This document shows, in pieces, positions 10,084 to 21,232 of a DNA stretch of 64,000 nt. The stretch covers positions 48,618,115-48,682,114 of the forward strand of contig NC_134573.1 in assembly GCF_050947875.1 (NCBI RefSeq), given 5' to 3'. The first letter of the stretch is position 1, and every line of letters begins with the position of its first letter. A model generated the notes under the pieces. That model had not been told where the DNA came from and did no database searches. It worked only from the letters and a program-made list of their open reading frames with translations. The DNA comes from Dermacentor variabilis (taxonomy: Eukaryota; Arthropoda; Arachnida; Ixodida; Ixodidae). Made by a program: the position numbers and the translations under genes.

Positions 10084-11335
10084 ATGTATATATATATATA
10101 TATACACATGAGTATATACGTTCAAAACATGGCGGTTCATCGATGGTTCATGGGACTTAGTGCCATCGTTATATGGAGAGAACATTTACGGCAAAAGGAA
10201 GGTGGAAATCAACTTAATTCAGGTCCTGCAGGCCACGAGAGCTTTGGGCTCTCATGGAGCGGGCGTCTCCCACGACGGAACCGGGAGGTTGAGTTTCCTA
10301 GCGGCGTCGTGGACCTGCTGGACAGCCCAGAGTTGGGGAGCGAGTTCTTCGCTCCGGATTGCTTTTTCAAACTTGCGCTTGTCCGGTTCGGAGTTTATGC
10401 GAGCTTGCGAGCACGGCCATAGTAAATGATATACGTTAAGGGATGTATTGCAATTGGTGCAATAAGACTTGTCGTGGATCTCAGGCATGTAATCTGTTTT
10501 GGGTGGGGTATGTGTCTGTTTGTAGCATTCTGAGTGTAACCGCTTGATCTCGAGTGAGCGTGCGGTGTGGCGTACTATACTGTCTGCCTTGTAGGTAGCA
10601 GTGTTTAGTGATTTCATTGTATGTAGTGGGCGCGTCCTTATTCTCCGAGTGGTTGGGTGAAGCCGCGCGGTCTGTAAGCGGGCGCGCAGCCTCGTGTGCC
10701 GCCTCGTTAACGTTGGGGACGTCGCCGATCTTTGGTCCTAAATGTGCCGGGAACCAGTATATGAAGTGGTTCTTAATCTCTTTCTTCGAAACAATTCTGA
10801 GAGCCTGTGCGCAGGCCGTGCCCTTTTGGAAAGCTCTGATAGCGGCTATGGAGTCGCTGTATATATGGGAAAGATTGTCGTCGGTGAGCGCAACAGCGAT
10901 CGCAACTTCTTCGGCCTGTTTAGGCTTCCTTGCAATTACCGTGGCTGCATATCTTGTGGATCCGCGGCCGTCCACAACCGCCACTGCGAAAGCTTTATTT
11001 CCCGTGTATGCCGCCGCGTCCACAAAAGCTGAGCGTTCACGGTTCGCCAAGGCTTGGTTAAGAAGGAATTGTCCTCTCGCGTGTCGTCTGCCTCTGTTGT
11101 TTTTGGGGTGTACGTTTCTGGGTATAGGGCGGACCGTGATCTTGGCGCGGATATCCCGTGGGAGGTCCGCAAAGTCTTTTTCTATGTCTCCTTGAGCAAA
11201 GCCTAGCTTCTCTAGGATCGTGCGCCCCGGAGGCGTCGTCGAAAGCCTAGCAAGCTGGGCGCGCTGCTGGGCTTCGGCAATTTCTTCCAGGGCGTTGTGC
11301 AAGCCCAGGTGCCCCAGCTTCTCGTTGCTGGTGCT
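10084..11335 (-). pseudogene. I-type LINE 3' end: RNase H domain and C-terminal zinc motif
   Basis: Two overlapping minus-strand frames (11335-10481 and 10617-10252) give the end of a LINE ORF2. A eukaryotic RNase H domain is clear: SAFVDAAAYTG (first Asp), EEVAIAVAL (Glu), HIYSDSIAAIRAF (Asp), WFPAHLG, then NEAAHEAAR. A C-terminal C-x2-C-x8-H-x4-C motif follows (YCTNCNTSLNVYHLLWPC). RNase H in ORF2 points to the I/LOA/R1 group. The 3' end runs into a TA array near 10085. The RT part is missing (5' truncation) and one frameshift lies near 10500-10600. Confidence 0.8.
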
Positions 11336-14300
11336 GGCTCGAATGCAAAAGAAAAAAGAATGTGACGCCATATCTGTTAAAAGCAGAAGTGACGTCATTT
11401 TGTTTTCGAAGGCGCGAAATTTGTTTTGTTGGCCTGCCATTAAAGCTATGTATTGAAATGTCTCGCCATTTGACTTGATGGGTGTTTGGAGCTTTCAGCG
11501 CGGGAAGCGATGCAGGAAAAGGCCAGCAGTATGGTTGTCGAAATCGCAGACCTGCACAGAACATACTTCCTTTGGAGGCCGACGAAAGCTTTAGGTGCAG
11601 AGTGCTGATCCTATCGTCGGATGCCAAGCCCTTCGGCCAGCGCATTCGCACGAAAACAACTAAACAATTGCCTGGTGGTCGTAACTTACTACTTTTGACT
11701 GAACAGGATAAGAAGCGATGAAGCCACCCTTGTCACCAAATTCAGACAAACTTCGACAATAAAAAAAAGCACAACCTGTGAGGAGGGCGTATTTCAACAG
11801 ATGAACTTTACGAGTGCGCCTTTCTGCACATTTCAAGAGCTGCATTGCGAGTCATAGCGGCGTTAACGCCCCTGTAAGGATGGGCGCTAAAAACGCATTT
11901 ATTAATAACAATAGAATTAAACAAACTTGTATTTTCTTAAATTGTCACAAATATACACAATTGATCAGGAATTTTATTTTCGTTGAATGAATCTCACTGT
12001 GTCTCGCTGAAATTAAAAAAGAAACGCTTTCTTTCTTTCCCAAAGTTTGTTTCCTACAACCATAGTCGTGCTTCAATCGCTGCTCCCATAACCTCACTTG
12101 CTGATGTCGGTGACAATTTGAACTGAACCGCTTTTTTCCCGAAGCTTCGCGACCTAGGGCGCTATTCTCGACACGCATGGCGGTTGCACGGCCGCCATTA
12201 TCCGCCATGTTGACTCCCTGATTGGCTGTGGGGAGTTCACGTGCTTCAAAATTTGTGCCGGGAAACGGAAGTTTTGCAAAATGCAATTTTTCGTTTTCAT
12301 CAAGATGACGAAACGTGACGTGGGGCTGCAAATTTTATCGACTAATACATTCTTTTTTGCACTTGGCAGCTATATTGCGTCGTTAGCGCTTCACAAAGGA
12401 ATTGAGTGGCTACGTACAGAAGCCACTGCAGTGCATCTACAATTTCGCGAATATATGGTGGGGATCCAATATATGCGCCATGCCAGCTTGCTGATTGGCT
12501 GAAGGAATATGCTTTGGGGAGCGTTACATAAAGGGCGGTTCCGTAAACGGCAATTTAACGTTGCATGACGTTCCGCTAGGGCGTCATTGCACAGATTTTC
12601 TGCCTTAATTTGTGGTGCGACGAGCCGCGCGAATGATTCTAATGAGCAGCCATATGCAATGGCGGCCGAGAGGAATGCGTATCGCCACATTTTCCGTGTC
12701 GTTTGGCGTCATAAAAATCTTTTGTTCATAACGCCTGCTCATAGTATTTGCATCGCCCTGGGATGGTGTTGGCATTTGTGTTTTGGGCCATCATTCTTTA
12801 AAATAACGCATTTATACGAAGTAATATTGGTTGAACATAGCAAACTTTCTGTAACGTTGTTCATTTTTCACTGCTGCGTTTGTCTTACAATCAAGATTAT
12901 TGCCTTCTCGCACAACCAAAGGTATGACACCGGCGTAATTTTACTTTATATAAAGGAATGCACGCAAGGCGGCGCCTTGAAGTTTCCTCCCGCCGTGCGA
13001 GTAACAAGCGAGCTGGGGCGGAATCTTATAACTGTTCTGAATACGAGCCGTTCGCTTCGCCGCTTACGTCACTAGGTGTTCCACTTCCAAGCCGGTGGTG
13101 GAAGAAGGGGAGGACGCGACCAGTAGATGAGAGCATGCCAGCTCTGCAGTGTTCGTCATTATATGACAAGTTAGTCGAGAAATTGCAGAATGTTTTTGCT
13201 TGCTGAATAAATGTAAAATATAAATTAAATATTATACGCCAAGTTCTGAAATATAAACGTGTGGTGCCGGGCGTTTACGCAATACAGAAGTAATTTATTA
13301 ATGTCATTCTTTTTCATTCTCAGCCGACAGGCGGTATCGCAATCGTAAATGAATTGGCAGAGCGCAGCGCCATGTTGTCTGCTACCAGGAGGTCGCACTA
13401 TGCAAGCAACAGGAACGCGCTGCCAGCACTTCTTAAGTAGCGAGCGCTACAAAACCGTGAACTCGTTCTTAGGGACAACTTTACTAGTCGACTATACCAA
13501 TTTTCCTTCTTTTTTCGCCCATCGTCATCAGCTCGGACATGACTCGATCGCCGCCGCGCTGCCGCTATCCCTGCGGTATGCCCCACGACGCTTTGCGTGA
13601 TGGAAGGAATGGAACTTGAAATCTAATATTACAATATGCGGGCCCTGCATTGCCTGCGCGAAGTAAAATCAAAGAGTGTGGTGCTGACGGTGCGCGCTGT
13701 GCCGGGAAATTAAGGAACAAAGTGCGGCAGCCCCGAACTAGAGAAAAAATGGCAGCCAAATAAGAGATCTCCACACATCTTCCCATCCTGACTGTATAGT
13801 TTTTTTTAGCCGAACGAAGGAAGCGCTGAACCAGCCTAGGTTGAACCCTTCTGATTGTTGAACGGCGATCTGCGAAATATTCACGCTGGCGATAGCACTG
13901 GGAATTCGATCTCACCATGCAAATATCTCCTTGGTATTGGCTTTGAAGCGGAGGTCACGGGAAAGCTGGCCATGCCCTTCTACCAGCCAACACAGTAATT
14001 ACGAGAGCAACTTTGTGGACAGGGTCGGCAGCAGAAATCTAAGCAATTCCGATGAATGCTTCGCGTCCGACCGACCTTTGTGAGCTGCAGGCCGGTGGCG
14101 ATGAACCGCAGCGCGCAATATTTCGCCCTGTGAGTGGAATGACCACTGGTACGCTTGAACCCGAGTCTCTTCCATTTGATAGCGTAGCGTGCAAAAGTTC
14201 TACTTAGAAAGCATGCAAGGGCGGTGCAACTCATTATCCGTCACTTCTTCGAACGCGTATCGCACTTCCAGCCGTGGTAGACACCGAAAGAGCAACGCCA

Positions 14301-15019
14301 AGCAGACGGCGAAGGCAATAGCCTCCGAAGCAACCAACGCACGCGCGCGCCATGCCCGCGCGTCTCCGGGGTAACGCGACCGGCGCGTACGGCCAGGGTC
14401 GCAAGCGAACAGACCAGCCGCAGCAACGGAACCCAAAGCGGACTACCCCTTCGCCGGTTTCTACTAGCGGTTCGCTTTGAAGATGATTGACAGATGCGTG
14501 ACGTATTAATAACTTGCGATACCACCCGCTGCCTCTGATGCCCCGCGACGAAACCAAAATTGTGCTCAATCAGGTGAGGCCAAACGAACGGTTCCCCAAC
14601 CGAACCGTTATAAGATTCGGCCCCTGAACAAGAGTTGGCAGCGCCGGCGCTTGCGTCGCGCTAGCGGATATCTCTAGCGCGTGCATAGCTATCGGTGAGT
14701 TTCGGCGTTTCTCAGCCAGCCAAGTCGGGCTGAGTCACTTACGTTTCACGAGATAGCGATAACGTGACCTAGAACGCGCGATCATCACCACCGGTAGGTA
14801 GCGTATGTTGTCTCAAGGTAGAAATGCGCGCTGGCGCCAACGTATGATGACTCGTTCCGTTTTCCGAGTACATGCATCCTAGCTAATGAACCAGACGACG
14901 GCTTGCATGCAGCAGACGATGGAAAGGAGACGCGTTTTCGACGGAATAATCAGACGCTTTGATCTAGCTGTTTTATTTTTACTGCAGAAAAAAACTGTTT
15001 TGGTGTACCGAGAACGTTA
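11336..15019. other. No gene recognised (3.7 kb)
   Basis: Only short unrelated open frames occur on either strand and none shows a domain I know. GC-rich blocks at 14240-14460 and 14640-14860 alternate with AT-rich DNA. The motif gggcgctattct at 12147 recurs inverted at 15151-15168, suggesting scattered copies of a small repeat. I see no splice-bounded exon that I would defend. Confidence 0.5.
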
Positions 15020-15177
15020 CGTTCAGTGCCTTCAGTTCAGATTCTTAGGAAAAACGACAAATTGGCGTCACGTTACGAAAGCAAAATTGGGCCATGAGCG
15101 CCATTTTATTCGCGTTGCGTCTACGTCACGCATCGAAGAAAATGGCGGAATGTTCAGAATAGCGCCGCTATTTGTAT
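15020..15177. repeat. Short dispersed repeat next to the G4 LTR
   Basis: About 150 bases containing gcgccattttattcg and aatggcggaatgttcagaatagcgcc. A related string lies inverted near 12147-12200. G4 appears to have inserted at its right edge (15178). Confidence 0.3.
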
Positions 15178-15541
15178 TGACCTTGCGCAGGACGCGCCTA
15201 CATGTATCGGAAGTTTCTGGAATGTTATCGATGCTTCTATACACTGTCGGTTGCCCCCAACCTTGTGCAATCTCATTGCACTTGTGCGCGACGCGAATAG
15301 TGTAGAACTTTGTGGATGACATGCTGGTCGCAGCAATTGCTCTGGAACATTCGACGACTGGCGTATAAAAACTGACGCGCTTGACCCACTGAACAGATTT
15401 CGACGATTTCCGACTGTCTTCGCCGCTGTCGCCGTTCTTTGAGCGTAGCCTATTTTTTGGGGCACAGGTCCGCCAAATAAAGGCTAGTTTCAGCTTTCAC
15501 AGTATTGCTACTGTGTTATTTATGGTCACTACCACGTGACA
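15178..15541 (+). repeat. G4 5' LTR with internal deletion
   Basis: It starts tgaccttgcgcagg. After the first bases it lacks about 60 bp present in the G2 LTR. From ggacgcgcctacatgtat onward it aligns with G2 through the TATA box to the end at cacgtgaca. A polyadenylation-type AATAAA lies near 15476, which G2 has lost. Confidence 0.75.
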
Positions 15542-15563
15542 TCTGGTGGCGATGCTTTGCCTT

Positions 15564-16904
15564 CACATACCGGACTCCCCTACAAAGCCGTGATCTAAGA
15601 CCGAACGCGGAAGATAACACCAAGGTCGCCAAGAACCAGCGAGGTAGCCGCAGGCTGCAAGGACTGCACCCGGAGCACGTAGTTTTGCCTGAGATGACCA
15701 GGAAGTTCGTCGCCAAGTCATCCCCAATGGCAGCCCCGGCGTCCCCCATCGTGCTACAGCAGCCCAGGCAGCCTCCGACCTCCCGCGGTTCAGCATTCGA
15801 AGATCCGGAAAGCTGGCTTGGGAGGTACAAGAGGGTCGCTACGTTAAACAACTGGAACAGCGGCGACAAGCTACGCCATGTCTTTTTCTCATTGGAAGAC
15901 GCCGCCAGGACGTGGTTCGAGAATCGAGAAGCCACGTTAACGACGTGGGAGCTGTTCCGCAGCGGCTTCCTGCAAACGTTTACAAGCGTCATACGGAAAG
16001 AGCGAGCCCAAACTCTACTAGACACCCGAGTGCAGCTACTTATAGAGAACGTTGCCATCTTTACGGAAGAAATGAGCCGTCCGTTCCGCCACGCCGACCC
16101 GGAAATGCCCGAGGAGAAGAAAGTCTGCCTGCTCATGCCCAGTGTGAAGGAAGAAATTCTCGGCAGAATGATACGAAGACCAACAAAGACCGTCGACGAG
16201 TTTCTTCGGGAAGCTACCAGCATTGAGAATACACTGTAAATGCGGAACCGGCAATTCAATCGCCGCACGAGCTCAACAAACTACGCCGGAGTTCATTCAC
16301 TGGCCACCGACGACCTGCGGAAAACTATCAGAGCGGTGGTGCGGGACAAGCTTGAGAAGCTGTTCCCTTCATTGCAGGCTCAAGTGGCTTCGATTGCTGA
16401 CGTCGTACGCGAGGAGATCCAGCAATCACTAGAAGTAGCCCGTGAATTGCCGCAGAGTCAGCAGCAAGCGATGATGTACTGCACGCCGCTGTAGCCCACC
16501 ATCACGTTCCCCCTCCGCAGCCGGGCCCAGTGACGGCACAGTTCTGCCCTCCACTACCATCGCCGCCAGCACGCCAATCCATGGCCCCGCGCAGCATTCT
16601 AAGCAAGACAGACGTCTGGCGCGCTCCATACCACCGCCCTATCTGCTACCACTGCGGAGAACCGGGTCACGTCTACTGCCGATGCCCATACTGGCAGATG
16701 GGACTGCGTGGGTTGGCCTTTAACGCACCGCGACTGCAGCTTGGCAAACAACCTTGCCATATCGCCGACTACCTTGCCGCCACACAGTGGTGCCCTCCAC
16801 GACCGTCCCTTTCTCCGTCACCAGGCTGCTACCTGTCGCGGCAGCGCCGTCCATACACTGGCCCAGCCCGGGGCCGGTCCGTGAGCCCATATCCGGAAAA
16901 CTAA
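15564..16904 (+). pseudogene. G4 gag with stops, CCHC present
   Basis: The capsid-like region is readable to 16239 (FEDPESWLGRYKRVATLNNW, FRSGFLQTFTSVIRKERAQT), where a TAA ends it. The linker continues at 16240-16494. The nucleocapsid lies in another frame (16530-16904), with the box CYHCGEPGHVYCRC. The end, ARGRSVSPYPEN followed by a stop, marks the natural gag terminus and helps place it in G2. No methionine is available at the position of the G2 gag start. Confidence 0.8.
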
Positions 16905-18655
16905 AAGAAACAACCGAAGGAGGTGTGGTTGCTGTTTGTCAAACTGACGAAGATCCTCCACCGCCGACCAAGACGCCGAAAAGATGATCTCGACGATATA
17001 TCAACGAGACCGCCGCCATCCCGCTGAAGACATAAAGTCAAGAATACACCGACGAAAGACGACTTGACGACGCGACGTTCCAGCTTCAATTCAACACGAC
17101 GCAGCCGTGATCCGACACCAAGACCTAACTGCAACACAAGGCAAGGAACCACTGGTCTCAACGTGCTTCTCGACGGCCACGCAGTCACCGCCTTAGTGGA
17201 CACACCGCCGCCCAGTTGAAGGAAGTTAAGACTTCATAGGAAGGCCCGTAAATTCGAACCGCTGGAGGGCAACTCATAACGCCGACTGGAATCTACACGG
17301 CAAGAATTACAATTCATGAACGGACTTACCCTGCCACGTTCGTTATCTTCCGACAGTGTTCACGAGACATCATTCTCGGCATGGACTTCCTGAACCAACA
17401 CAGCGCAATCATCGACCTGAAGTCACAATCATCAATAACGCTATCATCGCCACGCCTTGAATGTGCTCGAAGATCAAGTGAGCATCCCGCCTCGCTACGG
17501 CAGTGTTATTGCCATTGGGACAGAAAGAACATCAAACGTAGAAGGCGTCATCGAGGGCGACCAACGCCTGCTGCTCGACCGTCAAATTTGCGTCACAAGA
17601 GGAATCGCTCGGCTCCACGGAGGGAAAGCTGAAGTGATGCTAACCAACTTCAGCCAGGAGCTCAAGCACATCAACAAAGGCACGACAGTCGCCTACATCG
17701 AGGAAATTGTGAAAGCCAGCAAAACGTTTGTCCTCTCGGATCCTGGCGCCTCTACCGCGACGACCATGGTTCCGGAACCAGACTTCGACATCAATCCAAG
17801 TCTCCCTATGAGCTAGCAGCAACAGCTCAGAACTCTTCTCCGACGATACAAAGATTGCTATTCGGCGTCATCGAGGATTCGACGAACACCAGTCGCAAAG
17901 CATCGCATAATAACCGAAGAGTACGCTCGACCACTGTGACAGAGCCTTTACTGAGTTCCGACGCGAGGACCTGAAGCGATTAGGCAACAAGTCAACGAAA
18001 TGCTGCGCGACGACATCATCCAGCCGCCGAAAAATCTGTGGGAATCGTCTGTAGTCTTGGTGAAGAAAAAGAAAGGAACACTACGTTTCTGCGTCGATTA
18101 TTGCCGACTGAAAAAAATCCCGAAGAAGGACATATACACCCTCCCATGGATAGACGACGCATTGGATTGGTTCTGTAACTCTTAATACTTCTCGTCGATG
18201 GACCTCAAGTGCGGCTAGTGGCAAATATAAATTGACGAAAGAGATCGCGTAAAGACTACCTTCATCACGCCAGACAGCCTCTATGATTTCAAGGTTATGC
18301 CATTTGGACTGTGCTCGGCGCCAGCAACGTTCCAGCACGTGATGGACACGGTTTTGGCAGGATTGAAGTGGCAGACCTGTTTTGTTTACTTGGATGACTT
18401 CATCGAGTTCGCCGGAAGTTTCGACGATCACATTAGGCTGCTTGCGACAGTGCTAGAGGCCATCAAGTCATCAATGCTTACTCTGAAGCCGGAAAATCCG
18501 CTTCGCTTACCATGATCTTCTGTTTCTAGGCCACATCATCAGCAAACGTAGTTGCCCCGCCCTGACCCGCAAAAGACAGCTGCCATCGCAAAATTTCCGC
18601 AGCCCATTGACAAGAAGGCAGTGCGTAGATTCCTTGACTTGTGTGCCTACTACAG
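16754..18655 (+). pseudogene. G4 pol: deleted protease and partial reverse transcriptase
   Basis: The pol frame overlaps the gag end by -1, as in G2. Just after the protease start the sequence jumps from ALVDT to a segment equivalent to the G2 AAQLKEV region, deleting the rest of the active-site loop. The linker is readable (17457-17816). The reverse transcriptase has stops at 18183, 18218 and others, but keeps VMPFGLCSAPATFQHVMD and YLDD (18390-18401). It stops being recognisable near 18655. Confidence 0.8.
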
Positions 18656-18663
18656 GCGCAGTG

Positions 18664-18905
18664 CACGAGAAGAAAGGGAGTTAACCCAGGGGCGCGATGT
18701 TTAATAATGATATCATAGCAAGCCAACAAAGACACGAAAGACAACTCAGGGGAAATTACTTGTGCTTACTATTTGAAAATAAAAAAATATAAATTAGCGC
18801 AATTTGAAGTGCATGAAGAAACGACTTGCCGCTGGTGGGGAACTATTCTACGTCTAAACGTAGCTGTAGACGTGGGATCGTGCCCTACCCGCGGAAGTAG
18901 AAATT
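18664..18905. repeat. Dispersed repeat fragment, possibly SINE-derived
   Basis: The block from gttaacccaggggcgcg to cccgcggaagtagaaa contains a ggtggggaac string near 18834, like the T-arm end of tRNA-derived SINEs. It resembles a repeat I recall as frequent in ticks. No copy elsewhere in the window proves it. Confidence 0.35.
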
Positions 18906-19616
18906 TTGTGCTATACAGTATGCCATAAATGTGTCCGCGCTTTCCACAAACGCAAAATACATAACCCGCTACATGACTGGGTTGAGTATGAAACCAGTGA
19001 TATCACTGCTGTGGGGAATGTAATGATTTTCACAAGGTAATTTTAAAAATCTTGCCGGCTTTCTTTTTTCAGAAAGACTATGCAAACCCTATGTTGCTTT
19101 AATGGCTGTTATCAATTATTTCTCAATGACCTGCACAACATATACATAGGCATCTTATTAACCTAATATAAGTTTGATAATTAGACTTAAATCTTAGTTG
19201 TACAACAAAAAAAAGCTCATGAGCCTATCAACATAATGTTTGCGCCATTCATGTAAAGCACTTTGTTATTACTTCTTGCAGGCGATATTTAATTAATAGG
19301 ATCATTGTGAGAACGCAGGATTTTTTCTAAACAATAAAGTTTAATTGAGTCTGAACATTACTCACGTTGGCAAAGGAGTCTTTATTAAAGTGGAGCAGTG
19401 GACGAGGCTCTGTCACTTCCAAAAGTTTGCTTATTTTTGCTAGGGAGCCACAAAGCTTCAGTGGCGTATTCTTAACTTGAGGAATAGGAGCCTCACAGGA
19501 GATGCGTGTCGACACTTCGTCAAGCAGGATAAGCAGGCACAACCAAGGCTCTGACACCTGAGCAACTGCAGGCTGTCGCGAGTGAGCATTTTAAACCTAC
19601 CATACTGGAGAATATT
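18906..19616. other. No gene recognised, AT-rich
   Basis: About 700 AT-rich bases with only short frames. A minus-strand frame at 19327-19557 has no family features. I see nothing functional. Confidence 0.5.
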
Positions 19617-19805
19617 AACGCGACAGCGTTAAGGAGCTCGTGTCGCAGAAAAGCCGGTGTCGTCGGCATCGGCGTCGTTGGCCGTGAGCGATAAATCCCA
19701 GCAGGCACTTCATGAATAAAAAACAACTTGCAAGATGGGCTGGGTGGGAATCGAACCAGGGTCTCCGGAGTGTGAGACGGACACGTTACCACTGAGCCAC
19801 GAGTT
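19617..19805 (-). repeat. tRNA-derived SINE, 3' part (split copy)
   Basis: On the minus strand a tRNA-like head reads TGGCTCAGTGGTAACG (A box, 19784-19799) and GGTTCGATTCC (B box, 19747-19757). A tRNA-unrelated body follows and ends near the string ttaacgcgacagcgttaa (19618-19635). The element is interrupted at 19806 by a LINE and resumes at 20950. It is too far from a cloverleaf on its 3' side to be a working tRNA gene. Confidence 0.7.
19747..19799 (-). promoter_or_regulatory. Pol III type 2 internal promoter of the SINE
   Basis: A box TGGCTCAGTGG and B box GGTTCGATTCC lie in the order and spacing used by tRNA genes. The B box matches the canonical consensus exactly. It could have driven SINE transcription; present activity is unknown. 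Confidence 0.55.
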
Positions 19806-20949
19806 TTTTCTTTCTTTGTTGCCAAATTGGCACAATATAGTGAAAAAACAACATCATAACATCACATTAAAAATGCTAGCTTGTGTCTGGCTAGCATAAG
19901 TGGGTAAAAAAACGCTTTACGGTCAGGAGTTCGTCCAGATAAACACACCAATCTGGCTTTTCTTCCTTCTGTTTGTACACATCGCGTAAATATGAGATGC
20001 TTTCGTTGAAGTTGTGCCGGGCTGACCTCGCGTTGACGTCCGCATTACGCACTGACATTCTGGTTTTCCAAACACTGTGCATTACTAGAATCATTAGCAT
20101 ATCGTACGGCACACCTTCGCTTTCGACGGGAAGAAATCGAATGCCGTAGGGTGTAAGCGGCAGTTCCTTTTTCAGGGTTCTTTGCAAGATGTCCCATAAG
20201 AATACGGCATCGTAACAATCGAGAAACATGTGCTCTATTGCTTCAGGCCTTTTGCATATTACACAGTCTACCGACCATGGTACCAACAACCATTTTTCCT
20301 TTAGCCACGGTATTGTAGAAAGTGTGCCACTATGGAGCATGAAAAAGAAAGTTTTGACTGACGATCGGATAGTCATACTTTTAACCCTTTTTAACACATT
20401 GCTGCCTGGCCCAGGATCGAACATCCTTCGATACAAGGGAACAGGCATCATCACATCAATAAGGTCTTTGTAGAGGCGTTTTCTCTTGACGTCGCTGAGA
20501 TATTCCATTGAAAATCTTACTTTTAGAAACTGGACAGCCGCAACAATTTCATGCATGTATCCGCGGACGTTGCGTTGCATATGGGCGCATGATGACACAA
20601 TGACATCTGGCAATGCGTTCGCCAATCTCACTTGCATAACACTTCTTAAAAAAGGGTTTCTTTGATTGCGGTAATATACGAACCTAGAGACAATTTGTCT
20701 CACGAACAGATGAATCAAACCCAGTCCTCCCGATCTCACTCGAAGGAACAAATTTGTGCGGCTCACCCTTTCCCATGATGAGTTCCATACAAAAACAGCC
20801 AACACTCTATGCAGTCGTTGAATACTCATGCGCGACATGTGCAACGCTTGCAAAACATACCATACTCGAGCAATAATAAAAATGTTACACACTGTGGCAC
20901 GGGAAAAAATTGATAGGTCTCGTCCTCCCCGTTTTTGTGTTTTCTCTCG
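19806..20949 (-). mobile_element. 5'-truncated LINE inserted in the SINE, 16-bp target duplication
   Basis: The 1144-bp insert is bracketed by cactgagccacgagtt at 19790-19805 and again at 20950-20965. On the minus strand its 3' end is an A-rich tail (aaagaaagaaaa). This is the signature of target-primed reverse transcription. Only the end of ORF2 was copied. Confidence 0.9.
19891..20949 (-). pseudogene. LINE ORF2 C-terminal part (open frame, about 350 codons)
   Basis: The frame is open from the truncation point to a stop at 19891. It shows the post-RT region of LINE ORF2: LAVFVWNSSWERVSR and SGGLGLIHLFVRQIVSRF, then a helix-rich stretch and a Cys/His motif CVICKRPEAIEHMFLDC near 20230-20285. 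The type resembles L1/Tx1-like proteins, but clade assignment is uncertain. It lacks endonuclease and the RT catalytic core. No internal stop is present, so the insertion looks fairly recent. Confidence 0.75.
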
Positions 20950-21232
20950 CACTGAGCCACGAGTTCGATGCTTCTCAAAGCGGTACAAAAGCGCCTCTAG
21001 TGAACGCGCTGTTGCTTTAGAAACGAGCTGTTTCTAAGGCTCAGGCGTGCGTCGCTTGCTCAGGCGCACATTTCGTTGTCGCGCCGAAAGCTGCGTTGCT
21101 CGACGCTCACCGCGTCCGATGCGGGCCGCGTAGTCGCTGTGCCGTAGCCCATTGTCTTACACCCCTTGGCGGGTCGATGGGAACGCTGTCGCGTTCCACT
21201 CTTGAAGGCGAAGCTTAAGCGTCCTCCAATTT
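20950..21232 (-). repeat. SINE/composite repeat, other part of the split copy
   Basis: This segment continues the repeat broken by the LINE. Its outer end, gggaacgctgtcgcgttcc near 21179-21197, is an inverted version of the aacgcgacagcgtt string at the far end (19620). The adjoining string gttccactcttgaaggcgaagcttaagcg (to about 21220) recurs near 28568, showing a dispersed family. Confidence 0.6.

Larger units (their letters stand above)
15178..18655 (+). mobile_element. Ty3/gypsy remnant G4, same family as G2, 3'-truncated
   Basis: A 5' LTR, primer-binding site, gag, a gutted protease and reverse transcriptase follow in the same order as G2 and with closely similar protein sequence. The copy ends abruptly near 18655, just after the reverse transcriptase thumb, and runs into unrelated repeat DNA. 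RNase H, integrase and the 3' LTR are absent. It is more decayed than G2. Confidence 0.88.

Noticed and set aside
14186..14569. Overlapping frames on both strands in a GC-rich block
   Set aside because: Open frames in several phases at once are expected from high GC; no domain, no conserved start.
15516..16268. 250-codon minus-strand frame opposite G4 gag
   Set aside because: It is the antisense shadow of the gag frame; its codons mirror a well-supported plus-strand protein.
19735..19805. tRNA gene on the minus strand
   Set aside because: A and B boxes are good but the sequence does not close an acceptor stem, and it continues into a SINE body.
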